In this document: piece by piece, positions 1 to 6,414 of the stretch
Position numbering within the stretch: position 1 is the first letter of the stretch
Layout of the letters: every line of letters begins with the position of its first letter
Source: Candidatus Schekmanbacteria bacterium GWA2_38_11
GTDB taxonomy: Bacteria > Schekmanbacteria > GWA2-38-11
NCBI GenBank assembly: GCA_001790645.1
Contig: MGDB01000059.1
Coordinates: 1-7,040 of the forward strand
Reading direction: 5' to 3'
DNA length: 7,040 bases
The notes under the pieces: model-generated
The model's input: the letters and a program-made list of their open reading frames with translations, nothing else
Databases searched by the model: none
What the model was told of the DNA's origin: nothing
Translations under genes and position numbers: made by a program

Positions 1-69
1 CTATGGTTGCAATTATGCCATATAAATTTAAATTAATTCAAGTTTAAATACGTAACTGTATTTATAAAA

Positions 70-372
70 TTAAGTACTAAGTAGCCACCTTGTACGTGGG
101 AAAAGGTGAAAGTGTATAAAGTTACTCTCTTCGCCAAAAGCAGCACAGTAGACTCTTTCAGGTTTTACTACAGCTTCTATTGCCTTTATTGCCAACGAAA
201 GTGTTCTTCCTAAAGCTACCAATGCTCCATTAGTCATCTCTGATAAGGATCTTACCTCTATTTTGAGGTTAAGAATCAAATATCCTGGTATGGGGTATGT
301 GTAACACTGCTCTAAACGGAAGTGTTTATTTTCGTAAATTAATAAATTGTCATCCATAGGTTGTTTACTCAA
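70..372 (-). CDS. HIT-like (histidine triad) family protein, short and possibly C-terminally truncated
   Basis: HIT proteins are small nucleotide hydrolases or transferases that act on dinucleoside polyphosphates or nucleotide conjugates; the substrate here cannot be told. The 100-residue product ends in the motif IHFHLFPRT (residues 86-94), which matches the HIT signature HxHxHxx except that the first His position is Phe85. The second His (His87, the usual nucleophile) and third (His89) remain. Residues 10-36 (LLIYENKHFRLEQCYTYPIPGY and following) look like the first strands of a HIT fold. The protein stops seven residues after PR, whereas relatives often continue for a few tens of residues, so truncation is possible. 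The start is uncertain: TTG at 372 gives 100 aa, ATG at 357 gives 95 aa, and neither has a good Shine-Dalgarno; the frame is open up to the stop at 412-414. It is transcribed away from lepA. Family call is moderately sure; activity is unproven. Confidence 0.55.
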   Translation of the reverse strand: MSKQPMDDNLLIYENKHFRLEQCYTYPIPGYLILNLKIEVRSLSEMTNGALVALGRTLSLAIKAIEAVVKPERVYCAAFGEESNFIHFHLFPRTRWLLST

Positions 373-491
373 CCGTTCGGTTACATGCAGTTGGCTAAAT
401 GACTGTATGACTTAGATCAATTAGTTTTTCCTGCATACTCATTAATAATGATCTTTAGTTATCCTGTTTTTGTTTTAAAGGAAGCTTTCAT

Positions 492-520
492 ATTATATTG
501 GCAGGCAATATTGGAATCAA
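492..520 (-). promoter_or_regulatory. Candidate sigma70-type promoter for the HIT-like gene
   Basis: Read on the minus strand, TTGATT (520 to 515) is followed after exactly 17 bases by a perfect TATAAT (497 to 492). Transcription would begin near 485 and give a leader of about 110-130 bases before the HIT-like start codon. The -10 matches consensus at all six positions and the -35 at four. This is a sequence match only; AT-rich DNA can produce such matches by chance. Confidence 0.5.
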
Positions 521-548
521 GGCTAAATTGCAAGCTGGATGATTTGGG

Positions 549-577
549 TTGACGAATGCTCTTTCATCAATTATAAA
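549..577 (+). promoter_or_regulatory. Candidate sigma70-type promoter for lepA
   Basis: TTGACG at 549-554 (five of six consensus positions) is followed after a 17-base spacer by TATAAA at 572-577 (five of six). The predicted transcript start is near 584, leaving a leader of about 48 bases before the lepA ATG at 633. It lies about 30 bases from the oppositely directed candidate at 492-520, so the spacer would hold back-to-back promoters. A second AT-rich block (TATATAAT type, about 615-623) lies closer to lepA but has no partner -35. Confidence 0.5.
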
Positions 578-632
578 AATGCTGACTAAAGTAAATTAGA
601 AGCTAAAATTTAAATTATATAATAAAAATAGT

Positions 633-2426
633 ATGGATCGAACATTAATAAGAAACTTCTCAATCATCGCCCATATTGACCACGGGAAGTCGACGCTTGC
701 AGACAGACTCCTTGAGATAACAGGAGCACTTTCCCAACGGGAGATGCTTGATCAGGTACTTGATGATATGGACCTTGAGAGGGAAAGAGGGATTACAATC
801 AAGGCCCATGCAGTAAGGCTTAATTATAAGGCAGATGACGGGAATACTTATGTTCTGAACCTCATTGATACGCCCGGGCATGTGGATTTTAATTATGAGG
901 TTTCCCGCAGTCTTGCATGCTGTGAAGGAGCACTTGTTATAATCGACGCCTCCCAGGGAGTTGAGGCACAGACCCTTGCAAATGTATACCTTGCAATGGA
1001 TAATAACCTTGCCATGATTCCTATAATCAATAAAATTGATCTTTCCGGGGCAGATGTTGAAAGGGTTAAACAGCAGATAGAAAATATTTTGGGTTTTGAT
1101 CCAAAGGACGCTCTCCTTGTAAGCGCAAAAGAGGGGATAGGAATTAAGGAAGTCCTTGAGACCATTGTAAAGAGGATACCTCCGCCAAAAGGCGATTTTG
1201 ATAAACCCTTCAAGGCATTGATTTTTGATTCCTGGTTTGACTCGTATCAGGGTTCGGTTGTGCTCACAAGGGTCATTGATGGAGAGATAAAGAAGGGTGA
1301 AAAGATTTTGCTCATGTCAAATGGCAAAAGCTTTGAGATAAGTCAGCTAGGTGTGCTTACGCCTAAGCCTGTTGAATGCTCATCACTTGCTGTCGGAGAA
1401 GTAGGATTTATCACGGCGGGGATAAAAAAAGTCTCTGATACAAAGGTAGGCGACACAATTACATCTGCTTTAAACCCTACAAAGGTACCTTATCCAGGCT
1501 ATAAGGAAGTCAAGTCAATGGTCTTCTCAGGGCTTTACCCTCTTGACAGCGATGATTACCAGCCCTTAAGGGATGCCCTTGAAAAACTCAGGCTCAATGA
1601 TTCAGCATTTACCTATGAGCCGGAAACCTCGCTTGCACTTGGGTTTGGCTTCAGGTGCGGTTTTCTGGGACTCCTTCATATGGAAATAATCAGAGAGCGT
1701 CTTGAGAGGGAATATAACCTGTCTCTAATCACTACGGCACCTACTGTTGTCTATAAAGTAATAAAAACGGATGGAACCAGAATTGAGGTAGATAATCCGT
1801 CAAAACTCCCTCCGCAGCAGCTTATAGAAAAGATAGAGGAGCCAATAATTTCAGCCAGTATATTGACCCCGAATGAATATGTTGGAGGAATCCTCCAGCT
1901 TGCACAGGAAAAACGGGGGATCCAGAAGGGGATAGACTATCTTGATGAGAGAAGGGTAATGATAACTTATGAGCTTCCTTTTAATGAAATCGCTCTGGAC
2001 TTTTATGATAAGCTCAAATCAATCAGCAAGGGATATGCATCATTTGATTATAATTTCCTGTGCTACAGAGAATCGGATTTAGTCAAGCTCGATATACTTC
2101 TCAACGGGGATCCGGTTGATGCTCTTTCTCTTATTGTACACAAAGAAAAGGCATATTACAGGGGAAGGGATCTGGCTGAAAAGATGAAGAGCATTATTCC
2201 AAGGCAGATGTTTGAGGTGATAATTCAGGCTTCGATAGGGAATAAAGTCATCGCCAGGGAAACAGTGAAGGCTCTCAGGAAAAATGTTACGGCAAAATGC
2301 TACGGTGGAGACATAACCAGAAAGAGAAAGCTTCTTGAAAAACAGAAAGAGGGGAAAAAGAGAATGAAACAGATAGGGAAGGTTGAAATACCCCAGGAGG
2401 CTTTTATGGCAATACTGCAGATTTAA
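633..2426 (+). CDS. lepA: Elongation factor 4 (EF4), back-translocating ribosomal GTPase LepA
   Basis: LepA is a GTPase that binds stalled or assembling ribosomes, acting in elongation quality control and in 30S biogenesis. The 597-residue product matches the usual family length (about 600). GTPase motifs are complete: G1 AHIDHGKST (13-21), G2 RERGITIKA (50-58), G3 DTPGH (79-83), G4 NKID (133-136) and G5 SAKEG (164-168). The EF-G-like domains follow ([16 protein letters not shown] near residues 337-352), and the LepA-specific basic C-terminal domain includes [20 protein letters not shown] and ends in [12 protein letters not shown], the typical family ending. The ATG at 633 is chosen because [21 protein letters not shown] aligns with the standard LepA N-terminus with no room for an earlier start. 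No convincing Shine-Dalgarno precedes it; the leader is AT-rich. It is the first gene of the plus-strand cluster, followed by lepB after a repeat-filled gap. The gene appears intact. Confidence 0.98.
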   Translation: MDRTLIRNFSIIAHIDHGKSTLADRLLEITGALSQREMLDQVLDDMDLERERGITIKAHAVRLNYKADDGNTYVLNLIDTPGHVDFNYEVSRSLACCEGALVIIDASQGVEAQTLANVYLAMDNNLAMIPIINKIDLSGADVERVKQQIENILGFDPKDALLVSAKEGIGIKEVLETIVKRIPPPKGDFDKPFKALIFDSWFDSYQGSVVLTRVIDGEIKKGEKILLMSNGKSFEISQLGVLTPKPVECSSLAVGEVGFITAGIKKVSDTKVGDTITSALNPTKVPYPGYKEVKSMVFSGLYPLDSDDYQPLRDALEKLRLNDSAFTYEPETSLALGFGFRCGFLGLLHMEIIRERLEREYNLSLITTAPTVVYKVIKTDGTRIEVDNPSKLPPQQLIEKIEEPIISASILTPNEYVGGILQLAQEKRGIQKGIDYLDERRVMITYELPFNEIALDFYDKLKSISKGYASFDYNFLCYRESDLVKLDILLNGDPVDALSLIVHKEKAYYRGRDLAEKMKSIIPRQMFEVIIQASIGNKVIARETVKALRKNVTAKCYGGDITRKRKLLEKQKEGKKRMKQIGKVEIPQEAFMAILQI

Positions 2427-2433
2427 GAAGAAG

Positions 2434-2551
2434 GGTTCAAGGATTCCAGGGTTCAGGGAAAAATCAAATCCCCCCTTTCCCCCCTTTTCTAAAGGGGGGT
2501 TGGGGGGATTATTGCCACTTGAATACTTTGACCCCTCGACCCCTTGAATCC
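2434..2551. repeat. Composite intergenic palindromic repeat between lepA and lepB
   Basis: An outer imperfect inverted repeat (2434-2455 against 2529-2551, roughly 18 of 22 positions pairing with one single-base gap) encloses an inner C-rich/G-rich palindrome at 2467-2510. The outer arms are built from GGTTCAAGG and ACCCCTTGAATCC type words. The element fills almost the whole lepA-lepB gap and stops just before the lepB ribosome binding site. It encodes no protein. In transcript form it would make a long, very stable stem. The structure is seen directly; its being a dispersed genomic repeat family is inferred from resemblance to repeats known in other environmental bacteria. Confidence 0.75.
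2467..2510. repeat. C6/G6 hairpin element (core palindrome)
   Basis: The left arm is AATCCCCCC, TTT, CCCCCC, TTT (2467-2487); the right arm is AAA, GGGGGG, TT, GGGGGG, ATT (2491-2510). They pair around a three-base TCT loop with a single bulge where TTT meets TT. Translated on the minus strand this gives the peptide NPPNPPLEKGGKGGF, a string often seen in spurious proteins predicted from such repeats in cyanobacteria and other environmental bacteria (from memory, not searched). There is no U-tract after the stem in either direction, so a classical intrinsic terminator is not supported; attenuation, mRNA protection or 3'-end stabilisation of lepA is possible. Confidence 0.8.
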
Positions 2552-2571
2552 TTTTGGAGATGAAACAGATT

Positions 2572-2577
2572 AAGGAG
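2572..2577 (+). promoter_or_regulatory. Shine-Dalgarno that sets the lepB start
   Basis: AAGGAG ends six bases before the ATG at 2584, an ideal site and spacing. The alternatives upstream, TTG at 2554 and ATG at 2560, have no usable site: the GGAG at 2556-2559 directly abuts the 2560 ATG. This favours 2584 as the translation start. Confidence 0.75.
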
Positions 2578-2583
2578 AGAATA

Positions 2584-3399
2584 ATGTGGGGATTAAAGAG
2601 GAATATTAAGAAGGCGAATTTGATCATAGAAAAGGCAAAAAAGGATTTCAATAAACTTGAATCCAGAATAGATGCCAGGACTGAAAAAAAGTTTGAGACA
2701 GTCTCAAAGAATCTTGAGGCAGCTATTAAAAAAGAGAATTTAGCTGAAATAAAAAAATACTCTAAAGAATTGTCCGAGATCACGCAGGAAATCCACAGTT
2801 TAGTAAAATCTATAGTACGGGAATATGCAGAGGCAATAATAATCGCCCTTATTTTAGCGTTGATAATACGGACCTATGTTGTCCAGGCTTTTAAAATCCC
2901 CTCAGGCTCAATGCTTGAAACACTCCAGATAGGCGACCATATACTGGTAAATAAGTTTATTTACTGGTTTAAAGACCCTCAAAGGGGAGACGTCATGGTG
3001 TTCAGGTATCCTGTAGATGAAACCAGAGATTTCATTAAGAGGGTTATTGCTGTTGGCGGGGATACTATAAAAAGTAAAAACAAGAAAATTTTTTTAAACC
3101 ACAAAAAAATCTATGAACCTTACACAGTATATAAGGATCCCGTTATCTACCCGAGGGAGAACCCTGCTATATTCGGTGATGAAGGGGTCAGGGATAATTT
3201 TGGACAGATCACAGTCCCTGAGGGGAATTACTTTATGATGGGAGATAACAGAGACAGGAGCCTTGACAGCAGGTTCTGGAAATTTGTTGATAGAGAAAAG
3301 ATAAAGGGTAAGGCTTTTATGATATATTGGTCATGGAATAATACTGGAACATTCCTCGATAAGGTCCGCTGGGGAAGGATAGGGAAGATAATTCACTAG
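2584..3399 (+). CDS. lepB: Signal peptidase I with N-terminal coiled-coil-like extension
   Basis: Type I signal peptidase is a membrane-anchored Ser/Lys protease that removes signal peptides from exported preproteins on the outer face of the inner membrane. From the ATG at 2584 the protein has 271 residues. Residues 1-80 are hydrophilic and rich in Lys and Glu, with heptad-like spacing suggesting a coiled coil. One membrane segment follows (about 82-103, EAIIIALILALIIRTYVV). Catalytic boxes are intact: IPSGSM (105-110) with nucleophile Ser109, FIKRVIAVGGD (150-160) with general-base Lys152, and GDNRDRSLDSR (220-230). The usual Pro after SGSMx is Glu (SGSMLETL), a variation I believe occurs elsewhere in the family. 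E. coli LepB has two membrane segments; here a single segment follows a charged region that would be cytoplasmic. A longer version from TTG at 2554 (281 aa) is open but has no usable ribosome site. It is co-directional with lepA. Function is sure; the role of the extension is unknown. Confidence 0.96.
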   Translation: MWGLKRNIKKANLIIEKAKKDFNKLESRIDARTEKKFETVSKNLEAAIKKENLAEIKKYSKELSEITQEIHSLVKSIVREYAEAIIIALILALIIRTYVVQAFKIPSGSMLETLQIGDHILVNKFIYWFKDPQRGDVMVFRYPVDETRDFIKRVIAVGGDTIKSKNKKIFLNHKKIYEPYTVYKDPVIYPRENPAIFGDEGVRDNFGQITVPEGNYFMMGDNRDRSLDSRFWKFVDREKIKGKAFMIYWSWNNTGTFLDKVRWGRIGKIIH

Positions 3400-3405
3400 T
3401 GAACA

Positions 3406-3434
3406 AACTCAAATGCCAAAGCTCAAAGTTCAAA
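3406..3434. repeat. Left arm of long imperfect inverted repeat
   Basis: The 29 bases beginning AACTCAAATGCC pair as reverse complement with 3735-3763 at 22 of 29 positions, including an uninterrupted 11-base match (CAAAGCTCAAA against TTTGAGCTTTG). The arm begins seven bases after the lepB stop codon. Confidence 0.7.
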
Positions 3435-3563
3435 AAAAACCAAAGTACAAATAAATTTTAATGAACAAAAAGAAAGAGTATAAGGGAATTAGGTGATTAG
3501 GATTTGGAAATTTGGTGATTGGTGCTTTAGGTTATCGTAGGTAAATCAACCCATGAAGGGGTT

Positions 3564-3599
3564 TCCCACCTGCCTGCCGGCAGGTTGGCAAATGTGGGA
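3564..3599. repeat. GC-rich palindrome with outer stem
   Basis: A perfect 12-base palindrome CCTGCCGGCAGG (3573-3584) sits inside a six-base stem TCCCAC (3564-3569) / GTGGGA (3594-3599). It stands out strongly from the AT-rich surroundings and resembles extragenic palindromic units. Confidence 0.75.
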
Positions 3600-3615
3600 G
3601 AGCCTTTCAAGGCTC
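3600..3615. repeat. Short perfect hairpin, GAGCCTT/AAGGCTC
   Basis: Seven-base perfect arms GAGCCTT (3600-3606) and AAGGCTC (3609-3615) surround a two-base centre. It abuts the preceding palindrome, so the two units may be parts of one repeat. Confidence 0.7.
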
Positions 3616-3644
3616 GATATAACACGACTTTAATTTTCATAAAT

Positions 3645-3695
3645 GTAGGGCAACCCTTTAGGGTTGCTTTAAGCAAGGCTAAAGCCTTGCCCTAC
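3645..3695. repeat. 51-base branched (cloverleaf-like) inverted repeat
   Basis: The ends pair as GTAGGGCAA (3645-3653) with TTGCCCTAC (3687-3695). Inside lie two perfect hairpins: GCAACCC/GGGTTGC (3650-3656 and 3661-3667, loop TTTA) and GCAAGGCT/AGCCTTGC (3673-3680 and 3683-3690, centre AA). The outer stem overlaps the inner hairpins by a few bases, so the full outer stem and full inner stems are alternative folds. The perfect pairing in three nested or adjacent stems argues for a dispersed repeat element with a conserved fold. There is no U-tract and no coding content. Confidence 0.8.
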
Positions 3696-3717
3696 TTAAA
3701 ACTTACAGCTTATAGCT

Positions 3718-3745
3718 GATTTTGTCATTTGGATTTTGTCATTTG
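3718..3745 (+). repeat. Perfect tandem duplication of a 14-base unit
   Basis: GATTTTGTCATTTG occurs at 3718-3731 and again, head to tail and without change, at 3732-3745. The second copy runs into the right arm of the long inverted repeat. It lies 38 bases upstream of the mutS start. Confidence 0.85.
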
Positions 3746-3763
3746 AGCTTTGATATTTGAACT
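3735..3763. repeat. Right arm of long imperfect inverted repeat
   Basis: Partner of 3406-3434 (22 of 29 positions complementary). It ends ten bases before the mutS ribosome site. Together the two arms bound nearly the whole lepB-mutS gap. Confidence 0.7.
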
Positions 3764-3783
3764 TTATTTTATAGGGGTCTCTC

Positions 3784-6414
3784 ATGGAAAACCTCACCCC
3801 CATGATGCAGCAATACCACAGGATTAAGAGCCAGTATCAGGATGCAATCCTTTTTTTCCGCATGGGGGATTTCTATGAAATGTTTTTTGATGATGCGAAG
3901 ATTGCTTCAAAGGCTTTGCAAATAGCCCTCACAACCAGAGGTAAAAATATCGGAGAAGATATACCGCTCTGCGGCATACCCTTCCATGCTATTGACACTT
4001 ATCTGCCTAAACTTATCAGTCAGGGATTTAAAGTTGCAATATGCGAACAGGTGGAAGACCCCAAGAAGGCCCAGAAACTTGTAAAGAGAGAGGTTATAAG
4101 GGTCATAACCCCTGGGACTGTTATAGACTCATCACTGCTTAACCCCAAAACAAATAATTTTATTCTCTCTCTTGCTCCGTCCATGGAAAACATAGGGATT
4201 GCAGTTATCGATGTTACTACAGGAGAATTTTTAATAGAAGAGATTGAGAGGAGCAGTAATCCCGCAAAACTTGAGGCAGAAATATCACGCTTCTCTCCAA
4301 AAGAGCTCCTTTTTCCGAGGGACCAGGATGAAGAGTTTAGAGAAAGTCTTAAACCGATAATTGACTCTTCAGTCTTTTTAACTCCCTATGACTCATGGAT
4401 CTTTGACTACGGGAATGCAAGAAGGCTTTTGCTTGAAAAATTTAAAGTTACCTCTCTTGAAGGCTTTGGGTGTGAGGAACTAAAAAGCTCAATCCGGGCA
4501 GCAGGAGCACTTATCCACTATCTGAGAGAAACCCAGAAAAGCCCCCTTGACCATATCAATAAAATCTCTTTATTCAGCAGAGGAGACTACATCCTCCTTG
4601 ATAAGGCTACCCAGGTCAATTTAGAACTAACCCAGACTATAAGAGAAGGAGAGAGGGCGGGGTCGCTTCTTGGAGTAATAGACCTTACAAATACAAGCAT
4701 GGGGGGAAGAACCCTTCGCAAGTGGCTTCTACATCCCCTTTTAAGGGCAGATGAAATAAAACTTCGGCAGGATTCAGTGGAAGAGCTTTTTAAGGAAACT
4801 CACCTGCGGGGTACGCTAAGGGAGATAATGGGCCTAATCTATGACCTGGAGAGGCTTTCCGGGAAGGTGAGCCTCCAGGCTGCAAATGCAAGGGATTTAA
4901 TAGCTCTTAAGGAATCTTTTTCTCACCTTCCAAAAGTAAAAGAGATTGTTAGCGGGTTTAAATCAGAATTTTTAGAAAGGATTGCCACCAATTTTGACGA
5001 CCTCCAGGACCTCTATCTTCTTCTTAATGCCTCTATAAAGGATAATCCGCCTCTTTCCTTAAAGGAAGGTGGAATAATCAGGGACGGCTACAGCAAGGAA
5101 TTAGATGAGCTACGAGCTATAAAAGATAATGCAAAGTCATGGCTTGCTGCCCTTGAGATGAAGGAAAAGAAGAGGACAGGGATAAATTCCCTGAAAGTCA
5201 GGTTCAACAGGGTCTTTGGGTATTACATTGAGGTCACAAAGCCGAATTTAAGCCTTGTACCTCAAGACTATATAAGAAAGCAGACCATAGTCAATGGCGA
5301 GAGGTTTATCACTGAGGAGCTTAAAGACTATGAGTCAAAGATTTTAGGTGCAGAGGAAAAGATAAATGAGCTTGAATTTGAACTCTTTAGCAAAATAAGA
5401 GATGAAATGGCTTCAAGGATTGACAGGATCAAGGAAAGCTCTGACAGGATCGCTTTACTTGATACCATTGCAAGCCTGGCAGAGGTTGCATATCAGAACA
5501 ACTACGTAAAGCCCGAAATGGGTGAAGATAACGTTATAAATATAAAAGATGGAAGGCATCCTGTGCTTGAAAAAATTTCTTTTGATAAAGGTGAAAGGTT
5601 TATCCCAAACGATACCTGCCTTGATTCACAGGAGAACAGGGTAATAATAATCACAGGCCCGAATATGGCGGGTAAATCAACATACATGAGGCAGGTGGCT
5701 TTAATTGTGCTCCTTGCCCAGATCGGGAGCTTTGTCCCTGCAAAAGAGGCGCATGTTGGAATAATTGACAGGATTTTTACAAGGGTTGGAGCTGCTGATA
5801 ATTTAGCCAAGGGTCAAAGTACCTTTATGGTAGAGATGCAGGAAACAGCAAATATTTTAAACAATGCCTCTTCAAAGAGCCTGATAATCCTTGACGAGAT
5901 AGGAAGAGGCACAAGCACTTTTGACGGCTTGAGTATTGCATGGGCAGTGGCAGAATATATTCATGATGAAAACAGGATCGGGGCTAAAACCCTCTTTGCA
6001 ACTCACTACCATGAACTTACAGAGCTTGCAGCAACACTTCCGGGAGTTAAGAATTATAATATAGCGGTAAAGGAATGGAACGATGAAATAATCTTCCTCA
6101 GAAAAATTGTTGAGGGAGGGACTGATAAGAGCTACGGCATTCAGGTAGCAAGGCTTGCAGGACTGCCAAAGGAAGTAATCGCAAGGGCAAAAGAGGTGCT
6201 CTCAAACCTTGAAGAGACAGAATTTGACCAGGTTGGAAAGCCAGTAATTGCCCATTCAAAAGGAAAAGAGGAGCCAGCACAAAATGATCAGTTCTCTCTT
6301 TTTTCACCACCTTTAAATCCGGTAATCGAAGAGCTTAAGAAGCTTGATATATCATCAATGACGCCGCTTGAAGCTTTAAATAAACTGGACGAGCTGAAAA
6401 AGAAAATAGGGTGA
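3784..6414 (+). CDS. mutS: DNA mismatch repair protein MutS
   Basis: MutS binds mismatches and small loops in DNA and, on ATP binding, becomes a sliding clamp that recruits MutL. The 876-residue product is close to the usual bacterial MutS length. The mismatch-reading motif GDFYEMFFDDA contains the Phe-X-Glu wedge as Phe30-Tyr31-Glu32. Connector, lever and clamp regions follow (about 120-555; FNRVFGYYIEVTKPN is typical of the core). The ATPase domain has Walker A GPNMAGKST (625-633), Walker B LIILDEIGRGTSTFDG (from about 700; Asp704, Glu705) and ATHYHEL (739-745). Near the C-terminus QFSLF (836-840) fits the beta-clamp-binding motif, followed by a helical tail suited to oligomerisation. These features mark MutS1, not MutS2, which lacks the FYE domain. 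The ATG at 3784 is supported by AGGGG six bases upstream. The stop codon overlaps the next gene's start. The gene is intact. Confidence 0.98.
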   Translation: MENLTPMMQQYHRIKSQYQDAILFFRMGDFYEMFFDDAKIASKALQIALTTRGKNIGEDIPLCGIPFHAIDTYLPKLISQGFKVAICEQVEDPKKAQKLVKREVIRVITPGTVIDSSLLNPKTNNFILSLAPSMENIGIAVIDVTTGEFLIEEIERSSNPAKLEAEISRFSPKELLFPRDQDEEFRESLKPIIDSSVFLTPYDSWIFDYGNARRLLLEKFKVTSLEGFGCEELKSSIRAAGALIHYLRETQKSPLDHINKISLFSRGDYILLDKATQVNLELTQTIREGERAGSLLGVIDLTNTSMGGRTLRKWLLHPLLRADEIKLRQDSVEELFKETHLRGTLREIMGLIYDLERLSGKVSLQAANARDLIALKESFSHLPKVKEIVSGFKSEFLERIATNFDDLQDLYLLLNASIKDNPPLSLKEGGIIRDGYSKELDELRAIKDNAKSWLAALEMKEKKRTGINSLKVRFNRVFGYYIEVTKPNLSLVPQDYIRKQTIVNGERFITEELKDYESKILGAEEKINELEFELFSKIRDEMASRIDRIKESSDRIALLDTIASLAEVAYQNNYVKPEMGEDNVINIKDGRHPVLEKISFDKGERFIPNDTCLDSQENRVIIITGPNMAGKSTYMRQVALIVLLAQIGSFVPAKEAHVGIIDRIFTRVGAADNLAKGQSTFMVEMQETANILNNASSKSLIILDEIGRGTSTFDGLSIAWAVAEYIHDENRIGAKTLFATHYHELTELAATLPGVKNYNIAVKEWNDEIIFLRKIVEGGTDKSYGIQVARLAGLPKEVIARAKEVLSNLEETEFDQVGKPVIAHSKGKEEPAQNDQFSLFSPPLNPVIEELKKLDISSMTPLEALNKLDELKKKIG

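Larger units (their letters stand above)
3400..3783. other. Gene-free repeat mosaic between lepB and mutS
   Basis: No reading frame here looks protein-like. Instead the stretch is a chain of short structured units: an imperfect inverted repeat at both ends (3406-3434 and 3735-3763), GGTGATT words at 3492-3498 and 3514-3520, a small AACCC/GGGTT hairpin (3548-3563), a CCTGCCGGCAGG palindrome inside a TCCCAC/GTGGGA stem (3564-3599), a GAGCCTT/AAGGCTC hairpin (3600-3615), a 51-base branched element (3645-3695), a small CAGC/GCTG hairpin (about 3705-3716) and a tandem 14-base repeat (3718-3745). No strong sigma70 promoter is evident, so mutS may be read from upstream or from a weak site within this region. 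The mutS ribosome site AGGGG (3773-3777) follows directly. Confidence 0.8.

Noticed and set aside
46..63. AAATAC/GTATTT hairpin downstream of the HIT-like gene as a terminator
   Set aside because: The stem is only six weak pairs and no run of T follows on the minus strand; such structures are expected by chance in this AT-rich DNA.
395..436. Possible short leader peptide (MQEKLIDLSHTVI) on the minus strand before the HIT-like gene
   Set aside because: It is 13 codons with no clear ribosome site, no attenuator structure or codon bias, and is too short to separate from chance.
893..1213. Minus-strand open frame inside lepA
   Set aside because: Antisense shadow of conserved LepA GTPase sequence; the protein shows no family features.
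2467..2510. Classical rho-independent terminator after lepA
   Set aside because: The stem is strong but the bases after it (ATTATTGCCACTT) do not form a T-tract, and the arms contain internal T runs characteristic of the repeat instead.
2079..2783. Long open frame on the minus strand across the end of lepA and the start of lepB
   Set aside because: It is antisense to two clearly real genes and reads through the palindromic repeat, giving the NPPNPPLEKGGKGGF string typical of spurious proteins from such repeats.
3687..3715. TTGCCC - 17 bases - TTATAG as a mutS promoter
   Set aside because: Both hexamers match consensus poorly, and both fall in repeat units (the 51-base palindrome and the CAGC/GCTG hairpin), so the match carries little weight.
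3400..3783. CRISPR array
   Set aside because: The repeats are of different kinds and mostly inverted, with no regular repeat-spacer pattern and no cas genes.
5502..5810. Minus-strand open frame inside mutS
   Set aside because: It lies wholly antisense to the conserved MutS ATPase region and has no recognisable domain or ribosome site.
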